The notes under the pieces: generated by a model | Seen by the model: only the letters and a program-made list of their open reading frames with translations | Database searches by the model: none | What the model was told of the DNA's origin: nothing | Assembly (NCBI RefSeq): GCF_024832785.1 | Contig: NZ_CP116615.1 | Span: 2,294,001 to 2,358,000, forward strand | Source: Fontisphaera persica | Lineage (GTDB): Bacteria; Verrucomicrobiota; Verrucomicrobiia; Limisphaerales; Fontisphaeraceae | Reading direction: 5' to 3' | Length of the DNA stretch: 64,000 nt | Shown here: piece after piece, positions 45,110 to 54,772 of the stretch | How the letters are laid out: the number at the start of each line of letters is the position of its first letter | How positions within the stretch are numbered: the stretch's first letter is position 1 | Made by a program: the position numbers and the translations under genes

Positions 45110-45835
45110 ATGAGCACCCCGCGCAAAAGCAATATCCGCAAACCCTACCAGTATGCCTACCCGCACCCGGCTGTGACTGTGGACACCGTGGTTTTCGGGT
45201 TCACTGGCTGGGACCTTCAGGTGCTGCTCGTCCGCCGCGCCCAACCGCCCTTCGCTGGGCAATGGGCTTTCCCAGGCGGTTTTCTGGACATGCAAGAATC
45301 CCTCGAAACCAGCGCCAGCCGCGAGTTGGAGGAGGAAACGGGCTTGTCAGTGGCGCCCGAAAATCTGCATCAGCTCGGGGCCTTTGGCCGGCCGGACCGT
45401 GACCCCCGGGAGCGGGTGGTCAGCGTGGCTTTCATTTTTTTGTCAAGCCAGGCCAACCAGCCGCTTAAGCCAGGCAGTGACGCGGCCGAGGCCCAATGGT
45501 TCGATGCTCTGAATCCCCCGGCGCTGGCTTTCGACCACGCGCACATCCTTCAGGCCGCCTTGGTCTGGCTGCACGCACAAGCCCGCACGGGGCTGAACCC
45601 CCTGGCCCTTCTGCCGCCGACCTTCAAATTCCCCCAAGTGCAACGCCTCTGTGAATTGATTGCCGGACGTCCCCTGGACAAACGAAACCTTCGCCATCGC
45701 CTGCTTGCCACGGGTTTGTTTGTACCCACTGGAAAACTGGACCGCTCAGAACATCGCCGCCCCGCCCTGATGTATCGTCTTTCTCCAAGCCGCTGGAAAA
45801 CTTTGCACCAGAAAGGTTTAGGACTAATCGGCTAA
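45110..45835 (+). CDS. NrtR-like Nudix hydrolase/regulator
   Basis: A 241-residue two-domain protein. N-terminal Nudix domain: VDTVVFGF, LLVRRAQPPFAGQWAFPGGF and an intact Nudix box (G-x5-E-x7-REL-x-EE-x-G, about residues 55-80). The C-terminal part, PTFKFPQVQRLCELIAG, LDKRNLRHRLLATGLF and RRPALMYRLS, matches the winged-helix DNA-binding domain of NrtR-type regulators, which sense ADP-ribose and repress NAD-salvage genes. It follows pncB by 10 bases, which fits a repressor of the same operon. Because the Nudix box is intact, it might also hydrolyse ADP-ribose; binding sites were not found by eye. Confidence 0.87.
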   Translation: MSTPRKSNIRKPYQYAYPHPAVTVDTVVFGFTGWDLQVLLVRRAQPPFAGQWAFPGGFLDMQESLETSASRELEEETGLSVAPENLHQLGAFGRPDRDPRERVVSVAFIFLSSQANQPLKPGSDAAEAQWFDALNPPALAFDHAHILQAALVWLHAQARTGLNPLALLPPTFKFPQVQRLCELIAGRPLDKRNLRHRLLATGLFVPTGKLDRSEHRRPALMYRLSPSRWKTLHQKGLGLIG

Positions 45836-46112
45836 AGCCTCTTGAATCTCGCCGCTGGAATTGCCCGCGAGTCCTACCGGCTCATGCCCTTGCGGCCTAA
45901 ATCAGGTGAAACAGGCGAGGGTTTTGTGCAAAAGGAATGCCTCTGACCCGTTTTTGAAAACCGGCGCAAAACCGTCCCCCCCTTGAACTCCTGCCTGCCA
46001 TTCCAGCCCTGCTTGCCGTCGGCAATTGTGACCTTTTGGAAAATTGCCCTAAAACCACTTGACCGTGCCTTTAAGTCAGTTCATGTTGAATAGGGCCGGA
46101 TGGTAGTTTCAA

Positions 46113-46406
46113 ATGGTCAAATGGGTTATGGCACCAAAAAAAACAACACGCAAGCGGGTCTGTTTTGCTTATGAAGCGCCCACCGCAGGGCATGTGGCCC
46201 TCGCCGGGGATTTCACGAGTTGGGAGCTCAATCCCAAACCCATGAAAAAGGGCAAAGACGGCTGCTGGACATTGTGTGTCAACCTGGCGCCGGGGCGTTA
46301 TGAATACAAGTTTGTCGTGGATGGTCAATGGCTGCCTGACCCGGCGGCCACCGAAAGCGCTCCAGACCCCTATGGCGGGATGAACAGCGTACGGGTGGTA
46401 ACTTAA
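46113..46406 (+). CDS. Stand-alone CBM48/AMPK-type glycogen-binding domain protein
   Basis: A 97-residue single-domain protein. After a basic N-terminus (APKKTTRKRV), the isoamylase N-terminal/AMPK-beta fold is clear: VCFAYEAPTAGHVALAGDFTSWELNPKPMKK, CWTLCVNLAPGRYEYKFVVDGQWLPDP, and AATESAPDPYGGMNSVRVV at the end. These short proteins probably bind glycogen or other alpha-glucan, or interact with a kinase. The start may be 46113 or the ATG at 46128. It has no obvious operon partner and converges with the receiver-GAF gene. Confidence 0.85.
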   Translation: MVKWVMAPKKTTRKRVCFAYEAPTAGHVALAGDFTSWELNPKPMKKGKDGCWTLCVNLAPGRYEYKFVVDGQWLPDPAATESAPDPYGGMNSVRVVT

Positions 46407-46554
46407 ATCCCCCTCCGCCCCCGCCACACCGCCGATGCAGGCAATGCCCGCCTCGCTGCTTGCCGAGCCATGGGATTTTGCCTGCCGGGTAAATGAATTC
46501 GGATACCATCCCCCAAAGGCCTGACCAGCGGCAGGTCTGGGATTCCCCCGCCGT

Positions 46555-47622
46555 TCAAACCGCACTACTGCCCAATTGGCTGGTCCGGTAGGCGTCCAAC
46601 ACCGCCGCCGCCACCACTGCAAAGGCCTCGATGGTGGGTTGGACGGCCGCATCGAAACGCACGATGGCCCCGGTTTTCGGGTCACGGGCGTTGATGAGTT
46701 GTAAAACCCCAATCACCTGCTGCCGCTCATTTTTCAAGGGCACCGTAAGGAAAGATTTGCTGCGATAACCGGTATTGGCGTCAAAACGCCGCGTGCCGGA
46801 AAAATCAAAACGCCCCGCGGAATAGGCATCCTCTATGTTGACGGTCTGTCCGGTCAGGGCGGCATGATTGGCGACATATTGATGATTGGGCTTGCCATCC
46901 TCGCCCATCAACTTCAAGGGGGGAAAAGTGATGGGTTTGCCCGTGCTGCCGCCCATGTTGATGTCGAGCATGTCATTGCGCACCAGGAGAAAGCGAAGCG
47001 TTTGATCCAGCCCCCGCATGTAGATGGTGCCGCCCTCGCAATCGGTGATCCGCATGGCCTCCTTGAGGATCATCTCCATCACCGCCAGGGGGTCTTTCTC
47101 TTTGACCATCCCCACCCCCAAATCAATCAAACTGGTGGCCAGGCGCTCCGCCTCCTGCTTGGCACGCGTAGTCAGGTCCAGGTTCAAGGCCAGAAGCTGC
47201 CAGTGTTGTTTAACGGCCAGACACCCTTTGAGCCGGGCTTTGAGCCGGGCTTCATCCACCGGCCAGTGCCAGGCGTCCACCGCCCCCAGTTGCAAACAAC
47301 TGTTTAATGCCGCCTCATCCGCCTTTTCACTGATGACAATCACCGGCACATGCCACGCCGTCTCGCTGTCGCGCAATGCGCATAACAGGCCAAATTCCGC
47401 CTCGCCCGGCCGGTCCACAGCCACCACCAGCGCATCCCCACTGGTGATGCGGGCCTGCGCCTCCGCCAGCGAAGGGGGGAATAACACCCGATGTCCCTCC
47501 GCCACCAACATGCGGGTTAATTCTTCTCGTGGCGTGAATTGATGCGCCACCAGCAGCAGGGTGGCCTCAGGCAAGGCTTCGGTTTCCTTGGGCATTTCCG
47601 GGCCACTTTCGGCGGTTGTCAT
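46555..47622 (-). CDS. Degenerate receiver-GAF domain signalling protein
   Basis: A 355-residue cytoplasmic protein. The N-terminal receiver-like domain (about 20-135) keeps the fold (TLLLVAHQF, ALVVAVDRPGEAEF, VPVIVISEKAD, GAVDAWHWPVDEARL) but lacks the acidic pair at the first strand and has Trp in place of the conserved Lys before Pro, so phosphoryl chemistry is doubtful, although an Asp in VVAVDRP remains. A helix (about 140-175) leads to a GAF domain (about 180-345) with CEGGTIYMRG, YVANHAALTGQTVNIEDAY, YRSKSFLTVPLKNERQQVIGVLQLINA. There is no output domain. It is encoded behind a membrane protein and a complete receiver protein. Confidence 0.85.
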   Translation of the reverse strand: MTTAESGPEMPKETEALPEATLLLVAHQFTPREELTRMLVAEGHRVLFPPSLAEAQARITSGDALVVAVDRPGEAEFGLLCALRDSETAWHVPVIVISEKADEAALNSCLQLGAVDAWHWPVDEARLKARLKGCLAVKQHWQLLALNLDLTTRAKQEAERLATSLIDLGVGMVKEKDPLAVMEMILKEAMRITDCEGGTIYMRGLDQTLRFLLVRNDMLDINMGGSTGKPITFPPLKLMGEDGKPNHQYVANHAALTGQTVNIEDAYSAGRFDFSGTRRFDANTGYRSKSFLTVPLKNERQQVIGVLQLINARDPKTGAIVRFDAAVQPTIEAFAVVAAAVLDAYRTSQLGSSAV

Positions 47623-47723
47623 AAATGATCGGGGTTTGGTGGATGATTGGCGCGCTGTCCTGTAAAGTTACATTGCCCCATTTGCCGCCCGGCGTCAATA
47701 GAACTGCGCAGCGCCGGCCGACT

Positions 47724-48293
47724 TCACGGGGCCTTAGTGCCGGCGGGCATGACCGCCTGTCTGCCGCGCCGCCATAGCCACGTCAACACCGCCACCACCC
47801 CCACGCCGAAAATCCCCGGGATGACCGGCGGGATATAATGCGCGGCCGTGCCTCCCAGCAACAGAATCAACACCACGCCGTAAAGATGCAGATACGCCTG
47901 CACCAGCCCGTCCAGCCAGCGAGGGCGTCTTTGCCAGGCCTCAAAAGCCAGCCAGCTCCAGCCCGCCTCCATGACCCACAAGGCTAAAAACACATAGGTC
48001 AGATAGATGGCGCCCCCGGTCTGCCGCGGTAAAAACTCGGCCGTCCGCAGCTCCATGGCAATGCGGGCCATCTCATGGCTCCAGTGGTGAAAGTTGTCGA
48101 AAACAATCACCACATGGATGGCCAGCGCCAGCAAACCACTCGTGACGAAGGCACGGGCTGTTTTCCACACTCCCGCTCCCGGCGCAGCCTTCCAGCGAGT
48201 GGCCCAAGCCGCCCAACCCAGCCACACGCCCACCCAAAGAGAGCCCACCATCAGGCCAGTGCCGGGATTGAAATTCAGAAAAGCCAGCCACAT
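47724..48293 (-). CDS. Polytopic membrane protein of unknown function
   Basis: A 189-residue protein with about five hydrophobic helices (near residues 12-30, 48-66, 93-113, 130-150, 155-172). A HWSHE pair of histidines lies after the second helix (FDNFHHWSHEM), and a HYIPPVIPG loop precedes the last; histidines at membrane borders might bind a metal or heme, but no family is recognised. It sits between the CheY-like gene (15-base gap) and the receiver-GAF gene (101-base gap) on the same strand, which suggests a link to signalling. Confidence 0.65.
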   Translation of the reverse strand: MWLAFLNFNPGTGLMVGSLWVGVWLGWAAWATRWKAAPGAGVWKTARAFVTSGLLALAIHVVIVFDNFHHWSHEMARIAMELRTAEFLPRQTGGAIYLTYVFLALWVMEAGWSWLAFEAWQRRPRWLDGLVQAYLHLYGVVLILLLGGTAAHYIPPVIPGIFGVGVVAVLTWLWRRGRQAVMPAGTKAP

Positions 48294-48308
48294 AAGGACG
48301 CCGCAGCA

Positions 48309-48773
48309 TCAATTGGTCTGCTCGGACTCCTCCATGCGGGTGGCCTTGCGCAGGACGGATTGAATGGCCATTTGCAGCTCGTGCATTTGAAAGGGCTTCC
48401 ACAGCATCAAACCGCCCACCCGCCGGATGAACGCATCAATCTTGGGGTCCCCTTTATGGCCGGTCATGAAAATGAACCGCCGGCACAACCGGGGCCTGGT
48501 CCGCTCCACCGCCAGATAAAACATGTCGCCGGGCAGGTTGGGCATGACCATGTCGCAAATCACCAAATCAAAATCATCGGCCATGATTTTCTTCAAGCCC
48601 TCCACGCCCGATTTAGCCGTATGCACCTGCCAGTTCTGGGTTTGCAGGAAATCCGTCATCACCCGGACAAAATCCTCATCATCATCAAGCACCAGGCACT
48701 TTTTGGGAAGGTCCAATTCCCCGATGTCGTGGGTCTTCTCCTCGATGGGTGCAAACCATTTTTTCTGCGCCAT
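48309..48773 (-). CDS. Single-domain response regulator (CheY-like)
   Basis: A 154-residue stand-alone receiver. All catalytic residues are visible: the acidic triad in LVLDDDEDF, the phospho-acceptor Asp in VICDMVMPNLPG, Thr in FIFMTGHKG and Lys in LMLWKPF. A 25-residue N-terminal extension (MAQKKWFAPIEEKT) and a short acidic C-terminal tail flank it; there is no output domain. It starts downstream of tRNA-Arg. A histidine kinase is not present in the window, so the partner must be elsewhere. Confidence 0.93.
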   Translation of the reverse strand: MAQKKWFAPIEEKTHDIGELDLPKKCLVLDDDEDFVRVMTDFLQTQNWQVHTAKSGVEGLKKIMADDFDLVICDMVMPNLPGDMFYLAVERTRPRLCRRFIFMTGHKGDPKIDAFIRRVGGLMLWKPFQMHELQMAIQSVLRKATRMEESEQTN

Positions 48774-48820
48774 AACTTATGAGGCCCCTCCTGGCCGTGG
48801 AGCGGCATATAACAGCAAGC

Positions 48821-48897
48821 TGGTGCGCGAGGCGGGAGTCGAACCCACAACCTACGGCTCCGGAGGCCGTCACTCTATCCAGTTGAGCTACTCGCGC
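48821..48897 (-). tRNA. tRNA-Arg (anticodon CCG)
   Basis: A 77-base tRNA with CCA encoded. Acceptor stem GCGCGAG pairs with CTCGCGC; the anticodon stem ACGGC/GCCGT encloses the loop CTCCGGA with anticodon CCG (reads CGG); the T-arm has GGTTCGACTCC. Discriminator base is A. Confidence 0.96.
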
Positions 48898-49051
48898 AAC
48901 CGCTGCTGAAACAAAAACTAAGCGGGAAACGGGCCGGAAGGCAAGGAAGAAACCCAGGGGACTGCCCCACCTCCGCGGCGCCCTCCCGGGCAGGCTCACC
49001 TGCCGCATCCAAGGGGAGGCCCAAGCGCGGAAAACCACCTTCCCCGCCCGG

Positions 49052-49465
49052 TTAAGTGCGCTTGGAGTGTTTCTTGACCTGCAACAGCGCGGCGGAACGG
49101 GCCAGGGCCGCCTGGGCCGCCGCCAATTCTTCCTGGCTCAATTTTTCCTGCAGGCGGGCTTCGGCCCGGCGGCGGGCCTCCTCCGCCTTGGCCTCGTCAA
49201 TGTCATTGGCCTTGATGGCCATGTCGGTCAACACCGACACATGGTCCGCCGTGATTTCCACAAAGCCATCCCCCACCGCCAGGAGATACTCCTCGCCGCC
49301 TTTGCGCACCACGATTTCTCCCGCCACAATCTGGGTCATCAACGGCACGTGCATGGGGTAAATCCCCATCTCTCCCTCCACGCCGGGCAGGGTCACATAG
49401 TCCACCATTTCGGAGGTGGTGACCCCCTCCGGGGTGACGATTTCCAGTTTCAATTGTGAGGCCAT
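49052..49465 (-). CDS. atpC: ATP synthase epsilon subunit
   Basis: A 137-residue subunit of the F1 central stalk. N-terminal beta-sandwich (LKLEIVTPEGVTTSEMVDYVTLPGVEGEMGIYPMHVPLMTQI type blocks) and two C-terminal helices rich in Ala/Glu (DEAKAEEARRRAEARLQEKL). Last gene of the atp operon; the gap to tRNA-Arg is 154 bases and carries a small GGCAGG/CCTGCC hairpin without U-tract. Confidence 0.96.
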   Translation of the reverse strand: MASQLKLEIVTPEGVTTSEMVDYVTLPGVEGEMGIYPMHVPLMTQIVAGEIVVRKGGEEYLLAVGDGFVEITADHVSVLTDMAIKANDIDEAKAEEARRRAEARLQEKLSQEELAAAQAALARSAALLQVKKHSKRT

Positions 49466-49498
49466 GGTGGAATCGCAGCGCCGCCAGGGCGCTTCCGG

Positions 49499-50905
<1,407 letters not shown>

Positions 50906-50939
50906 CTAAAAATCAGGTTGCTTGGCTCCAAATCGGGTT

Positions 50940-51821
50940 TTACTCCAGCGCCATCGTGGCGGAGGCAATCTCCAGCAATTCCTTGGTGATGCCTGCCTGG
51001 CGCATCTTGTTGTATTGCAGGGTGAGCGTGCGAATGAGCTGGTTGGCGTTGTCGGTCGCGTTTTTCATGGCCACCATCCGCGCGCTGTGCTCGCTGGCCT
51101 TGGCTTCCAACAGGTACTGGTAGAGCTGGAAGTTCAGATAATGCGGCAACAGGGCTTGAAACACCTGCTCGGCGGACGGCTCGAACAAAAATTCCGAGCT
51201 GCCTGCCGGCAAGGGCGCCTCCTCCTTGTTTTCACCGGCAAAGTCGGCGGAGACTGCCTCCAGCCGGCCCACGGGCAGGAGCGTCCGCACCTCCGGCCGC
51301 TGATTGAGGGTGGTAATGAAGTTGGTGTAGAGCACCTGCACCTCATCCACTTCCTCTTCGGTGAACAGGTCGCAGGCAAACTTGCATATCGCCCGCGCCT
51401 CGCTGAATTGCGGGGTGTCCTTGTAACTGAATTCCGCCGCCAGTTGCCGTTTGGTGCGGGCGACAAATTGGGAGCCTTTGCGCCCGGCCGCAATGAACAC
51501 GGTGGTGGCCGGATCAAACTTCAGGCTCTCCCGCAACAGGTTGCTGTTCAGCGCGCCGCACAGGCCCTTGTCCGTGGTGATGAGAATGACGGCCCGCTTG
51601 GCCACCGGGCGCGCCTGCATCAAGGGATGCTGGAAGTCGCCCGCATGGTGGGACACTTCGGCCATCACCCGGTTGAGCAGGGCCGCATAGGGCCGGCCCG
51701 CCAGGGCGGCCTGCTGCGCCTTGCGCATCTTGGCCGCCGCCACCATCTGCATGGCCTTGGTAATCTGGGCCGTGCTTTTGACCGACTTGATGCGGCGGCG
51801 TATGTCGCGCGTGCTGGGCAT
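50940..51821 (-). CDS. atpG: ATP synthase gamma subunit
   Basis: A 293-residue rotor subunit. N-terminal helix STRDIRRRIKSVKSTAQITKAMQMVAAAKMRKAQ and C-terminal helix ARMVAMKNATDNANQLIRTLTLQYNKMRQAGITKELLEI are the conserved coiled coil (only parts quoted are diagnostic); LITTDKGLCGALNSNLLR marks the central domain. It starts 15 bases after the alpha-subunit stop. Confidence 0.96.
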   Translation of the reverse strand: MPSTRDIRRRIKSVKSTAQITKAMQMVAAAKMRKAQQAALAGRPYAALLNRVMAEVSHHAGDFQHPLMQARPVAKRAVILITTDKGLCGALNSNLLRESLKFDPATTVFIAAGRKGSQFVARTKRQLAAEFSYKDTPQFSEARAICKFACDLFTEEEVDEVQVLYTNFITTLNQRPEVRTLLPVGRLEAVSADFAGENKEEAPLPAGSSEFLFEPSAEQVFQALLPHYLNFQLYQYLLEAKASEHSARMVAMKNATDNANQLIRTLTLQYNKMRQAGITKELLEIASATMALE

Positions 51822-51835
51822 GCGTCAGGTTAAAA

Positions 51836-53368
51836 TTATTGATAGGTCTGCTTGAACTCGGTCACCGCTGCCTTGAGCTGATTGACCAGCAGGTCGCTCA
51901 GCGCCTTTTCCCGCTCCAACTGGGCTATCAGGTCCGCTTTGCGGTTGACCAGAAAGTCCGTGAGCTTGGCCTGGAAATCCTTGATTTTGTCCACCGGCAC
52001 ATCATCCATGAAACCGTTTTGCACCGTCCACAAAATGGCCACCTGGATTTCCACCGGCACCGGATGAAACTGCGGTTGCTTGAACACTTCCACGATGCGC
52101 TTGCCCCGCTCGAGCTGCGCCAGCGTCCGCGCGTCCAAATCACTGCCAAACTGGGCAAAGGCCGCCAGCTCGCGGAACTGTGCCAGCTCGCCTTTGATGC
52201 GGCCGGCCACTTGTTTCATGGCCTTGACCTGCGCGGCAGACCCCACGCGGGACACCGAGATGCCCACCGAAATGGCCGGACGCACGCCCTGGTAAAACAA
52301 GTCCGTTTCCAGGAAAATCTGGCCGTCGGTGATGGAAATCACGTTGGTGGGAATGTACGCCGAAACGTCACCCGCCTGCGTTTCAATGATGGGCAGGGCG
52401 GTCAGGGAGCCGTTGCCGTTCTTTTCATTCAACCGAGCCGCGCGCTCCAGCAACCGGCTATGCAGGTAGAACACGTCACCCGGGTAGGCCTCGCGTCCCG
52501 AGGGCCGGCGCAACACCAGCGACACCTGCCGGTAAGCCACGGCATGCTTGGACAAATCATCGTAAATAATCAGGGCGTCCATCCCGTTGTCCATGAACCA
52601 CTCACCCATGGCCGCCCCCGCAAACGGTGCCAGGTATTGCATGGTGGCGCTGTCCGAGGCCGAGGCCACCACCACGATGGTGTACGGCATGGCCTGGTAT
52701 TGCTCCAGCACGCTGATGACCCGCGCGATGTTGGACTGCTTCTGGCCAATGGCCACGTAAATGCTGTACAACGGCCGGTAGGTCTTGTCGCCCCGCTGCT
52801 CGGCCTCGCGGTTCAACCGGGCATTGTTGATGATGGTATCAATGCAGATGGTGGTCTTGCCCGTGGAGCGATCGCCAATGATCAATTCGCGCTGGCCGCG
52901 GCCGATGGGAATCATCGCGTCCACCGCCATGATGCCCGTCTGCACCGGCTGATTCACCGAGCGGCGCTTGATGATGCCGGGCGCAATCTTTTCCACCGGA
53001 TAGGCCCCGGCAGCCTTGATGGGGCCTTTGCCGTCAATCGGCTCGCCCAGCGCATTAACCACCCGGCCCAGCAGGCCCATGCCCACCGGCACCTGCAACA
53101 GCTTGCCCGTGGTGCGCACCTCCTGGCCTTCCTTGACCTTCAGGTAATCACCCAGAATGATGGCGCCCACCTCCGTCTCTTCCAGGTTCAAGGCCAGCCC
53201 CGTCACGCCGTCGCCGAAGTCCAGCATCTCGTTCAACATGGCGTCGTCCAGCCCTTCTATCTTGGCCACGCCGTCGCCAATTTCGCGCACGATGCCCACA
53301 TTGCGACGGGAAACCGCGCTTTTTACGCCCGTAATCTGGGCTTCAATTTCCTGCAGAATGTTGCTCAT
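51836..53368 (-). CDS. atpA: ATP synthase alpha subunit
   Basis: A 510-residue non-catalytic nucleotide-binding subunit of F1. Blocks: [64 protein letters not shown], and [27 protein letters not shown]. The P-loop reads GDRSTGKT, whereas nearly all alpha subunits have GDRQTGKT; the Gln-to-Ser change is unusual but conservative in size class for binding. Encoded 21 bases after atpH. Confidence 0.97.
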   Translation of the reverse strand: MSNILQEIEAQITGVKSAVSRRNVGIVREIGDGVAKIEGLDDAMLNEMLDFGDGVTGLALNLEETEVGAIILGDYLKVKEGQEVRTTGKLLQVPVGMGLLGRVVNALGEPIDGKGPIKAAGAYPVEKIAPGIIKRRSVNQPVQTGIMAVDAMIPIGRGQRELIIGDRSTGKTTICIDTIINNARLNREAEQRGDKTYRPLYSIYVAIGQKQSNIARVISVLEQYQAMPYTIVVVASASDSATMQYLAPFAGAAMGEWFMDNGMDALIIYDDLSKHAVAYRQVSLVLRRPSGREAYPGDVFYLHSRLLERAARLNEKNGNGSLTALPIIETQAGDVSAYIPTNVISITDGQIFLETDLFYQGVRPAISVGISVSRVGSAAQVKAMKQVAGRIKGELAQFRELAAFAQFGSDLDARTLAQLERGKRIVEVFKQPQFHPVPVEIQVAILWTVQNGFMDDVPVDKIKDFQAKLTDFLVNRKADLIAQLEREKALSDLLVNQLKAAVTEFKQTYQ

Positions 53369-53389
53369 AGCGTATTCCGTAAAAATTCC

Positions 53390-53788
53390 TCAACTCGCCA
53401 GCCGCTCTTCCAGTTCAGCCAGGCGGCTGCGCACGCTTCCGTCCCACACCTCGCTGCCCACCTGCACCCGCAGGCCGCCCAGCAGCGCGGGATTCTCCAC
53501 AAACTCGAAGCGCAACCCCGGCCCGTGCCGCCGAATCAGCCCCGCCTGCACGCCCTCGCGCAGGGGGGCGGCCAGTGGAATCGCACTCTCCACGCGCGCG
53601 GTCCGGCGCTGGATTTCCAGGCGCAGCAGGCGCTGGAAATGCTGCAGAATGCCCAAGTACCCCCGCGGCTGGCGGGCCGTCACTTCCGCCACCACCTGCC
53701 GCGCGCGTCCCTCGTCCAGCACGCCGTTGACCTTGCACAAGGCAAAGAGCTTCTTGGCTTCGCGCCGCGCCTGTTTGGTCACTTTCAC
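53390..53788 (-). CDS. atpH: ATP synthase delta subunit (short form)
   Basis: A 132-residue OSCP/delta subunit, clearly shorter than the usual 175-185 residues. It starts at GTG with GAGG 7 bases upstream. The N-terminal helical domain (VTKQARREAKKLFALCKVNGVLDEGRARQVV, YLGILQHFQRLLRLEIQRRTARV) is compressed; the C-terminal part ends with LLGGLRVQVGSEVWDGSVRSRLAELEERL, matching the family's 'GG.. ...G....DgSv..rL..L...L' ending. Position between b and alpha subunits confirms it. Confidence 0.9.
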   Translation of the reverse strand: MKVTKQARREAKKLFALCKVNGVLDEGRARQVVAEVTARQPRGYLGILQHFQRLLRLEIQRRTARVESAIPLAAPLREGVQAGLIRRHGPGLRFEFVENPALLGGLRVQVGSEVWDGSVRSRLAELEERLAS

Positions 53789-53832
53789 GGGGTCACCTCA
53801 AATTGCCGCTGCTGCTTCAACTCCGGGCCGCT

Positions 53833-54378
53833 TCAAGCGGCCAGCTCGCGGTTGGTTTCCTCCACCAACCGCTTCTGGTCTTCCGGCGTCAAAATCTTGC
53901 CCGTCACCTGCATCGCCGCCTGCACCGCCAGCCGCCCGATTTCCCGCTTCAACTCGGCCCGCAGGCGGGCGATTTCCGCGGCATTGGCCTCGTTGGCCTT
54001 GGCGATGATTTGATTGGCGGCCGCAATGGCCTTTTGCGTTTCCGTTTCCAGCACCTTGGCGGCCGCGGCGCGCGCCTCCTCGATGGCCCGGTTGGCCTGG
54101 GCATTGGCCTGAGCCAGAATCTCCTGCCGTGCCTGCTCGGTTTTGGCCAGCTCTTCCTTGATTCGCTCGGCGTTGGCCAGGCTCTCGGCAATGCGCTGTT
54201 TGCGCTCCTCCAGCATCTTGAGCACCGGCTTGTACGCAAACCGATGCAGCAGGAAGGCCACAATGGCGAAGCTGATGCATTGCGCAATGAAATGCGGCCA
54301 GTCCAGACCGAAGGTCAGGGCGGTTTCACGCGCCGTATCCTGCAACGTGCCTGCGGCCAACAAAAGCATGCTGTTCAT
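53833..54378 (-). CDS. atpF: ATP synthase b subunit
   Basis: A 181-residue peripheral stalk subunit. One membrane helix (about 25-47, WPHFIAQCISFAIVAFLLHRF) is followed by YKPVLKMLEERKQRI and a long Ala/Glu/Arg-rich coiled coil; the C-terminus has IGRLAVQAAMQVTGKILTPEDQKRLVEE. A single b gene is present. Standard position between c and delta. Confidence 0.95.
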   Translation of the reverse strand: MNSMLLLAAGTLQDTARETALTFGLDWPHFIAQCISFAIVAFLLHRFAYKPVLKMLEERKQRIAESLANAERIKEELAKTEQARQEILAQANAQANRAIEEARAAAAKVLETETQKAIAAANQIIAKANEANAAEIARLRAELKREIGRLAVQAAMQVTGKILTPEDQKRLVEETNRELAA

Positions 54379-54439
54379 ACAACGTTGTCCCGATCAAAAG
54401 TGGCGGGCGCCAGGGGGCTCGCCCCCCGGCGCCGTTGGA

Positions 54440-54688
54440 TTATTTCGCCAAAAAGATCGCGAAAAACACGATCCCTTCGGCAAAGGCGGTGCTCAGAATG
54501 GCCTGCACCAGGATTTTGGTCGAGGCGCCCGGATTGCGCCCCACCGCTTCAGAGGCTTTCATGCCAATGAAGCCCACGCCCAGGGCTGCGCCCAGGCAGG
54601 CCAGCCCAATGTGCAGGTTGCCCGTCATGCCCGCCGCTTTTACGGCTTCGGCCACCGGTTCGGCCGCCGCAAGGATTGGCGTCAACAT
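54440..54688 (-). CDS. atpE: ATP synthase c subunit
   Basis: An 82-residue proteolipid forming the rotor ring. Two membrane helices with the polar loop GRNPGA; the ion-binding Glu71 lies in AFAEGIVFF. The Gln and Ser/Thr ligands typical of sodium-binding c subunits are not evident, so proton coupling is likely. AAGGA lies 8 bases before the ATG. An N-terminal segment MLTPILAAAEPVAEAVKAAG adds about 20 residues before helix 1. Confidence 0.96.
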   Translation of the reverse strand: MLTPILAAAEPVAEAVKAAGMTGNLHIGLACLGAALGVGFIGMKASEAVGRNPGASTKILVQAILSTAFAEGIVFFAIFLAK

Positions 54689-54772
54689 AGGTTTGTCCTT
54701 TCGTTGTTTCCGGCGGCTCCCGCGCTCCAGGCACGGTCCAGCCGCCGAAAGTGTCCCAGGCGCCGCAGCGCC

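Noticed and set aside
51839-54013. Plus-strand open frame (724 codons) across atpA, atpH and atpF
   Set aside because: Runs antisense through three certain ATP synthase genes; composition rich in His/Arg/Gln, typical of a shadow.
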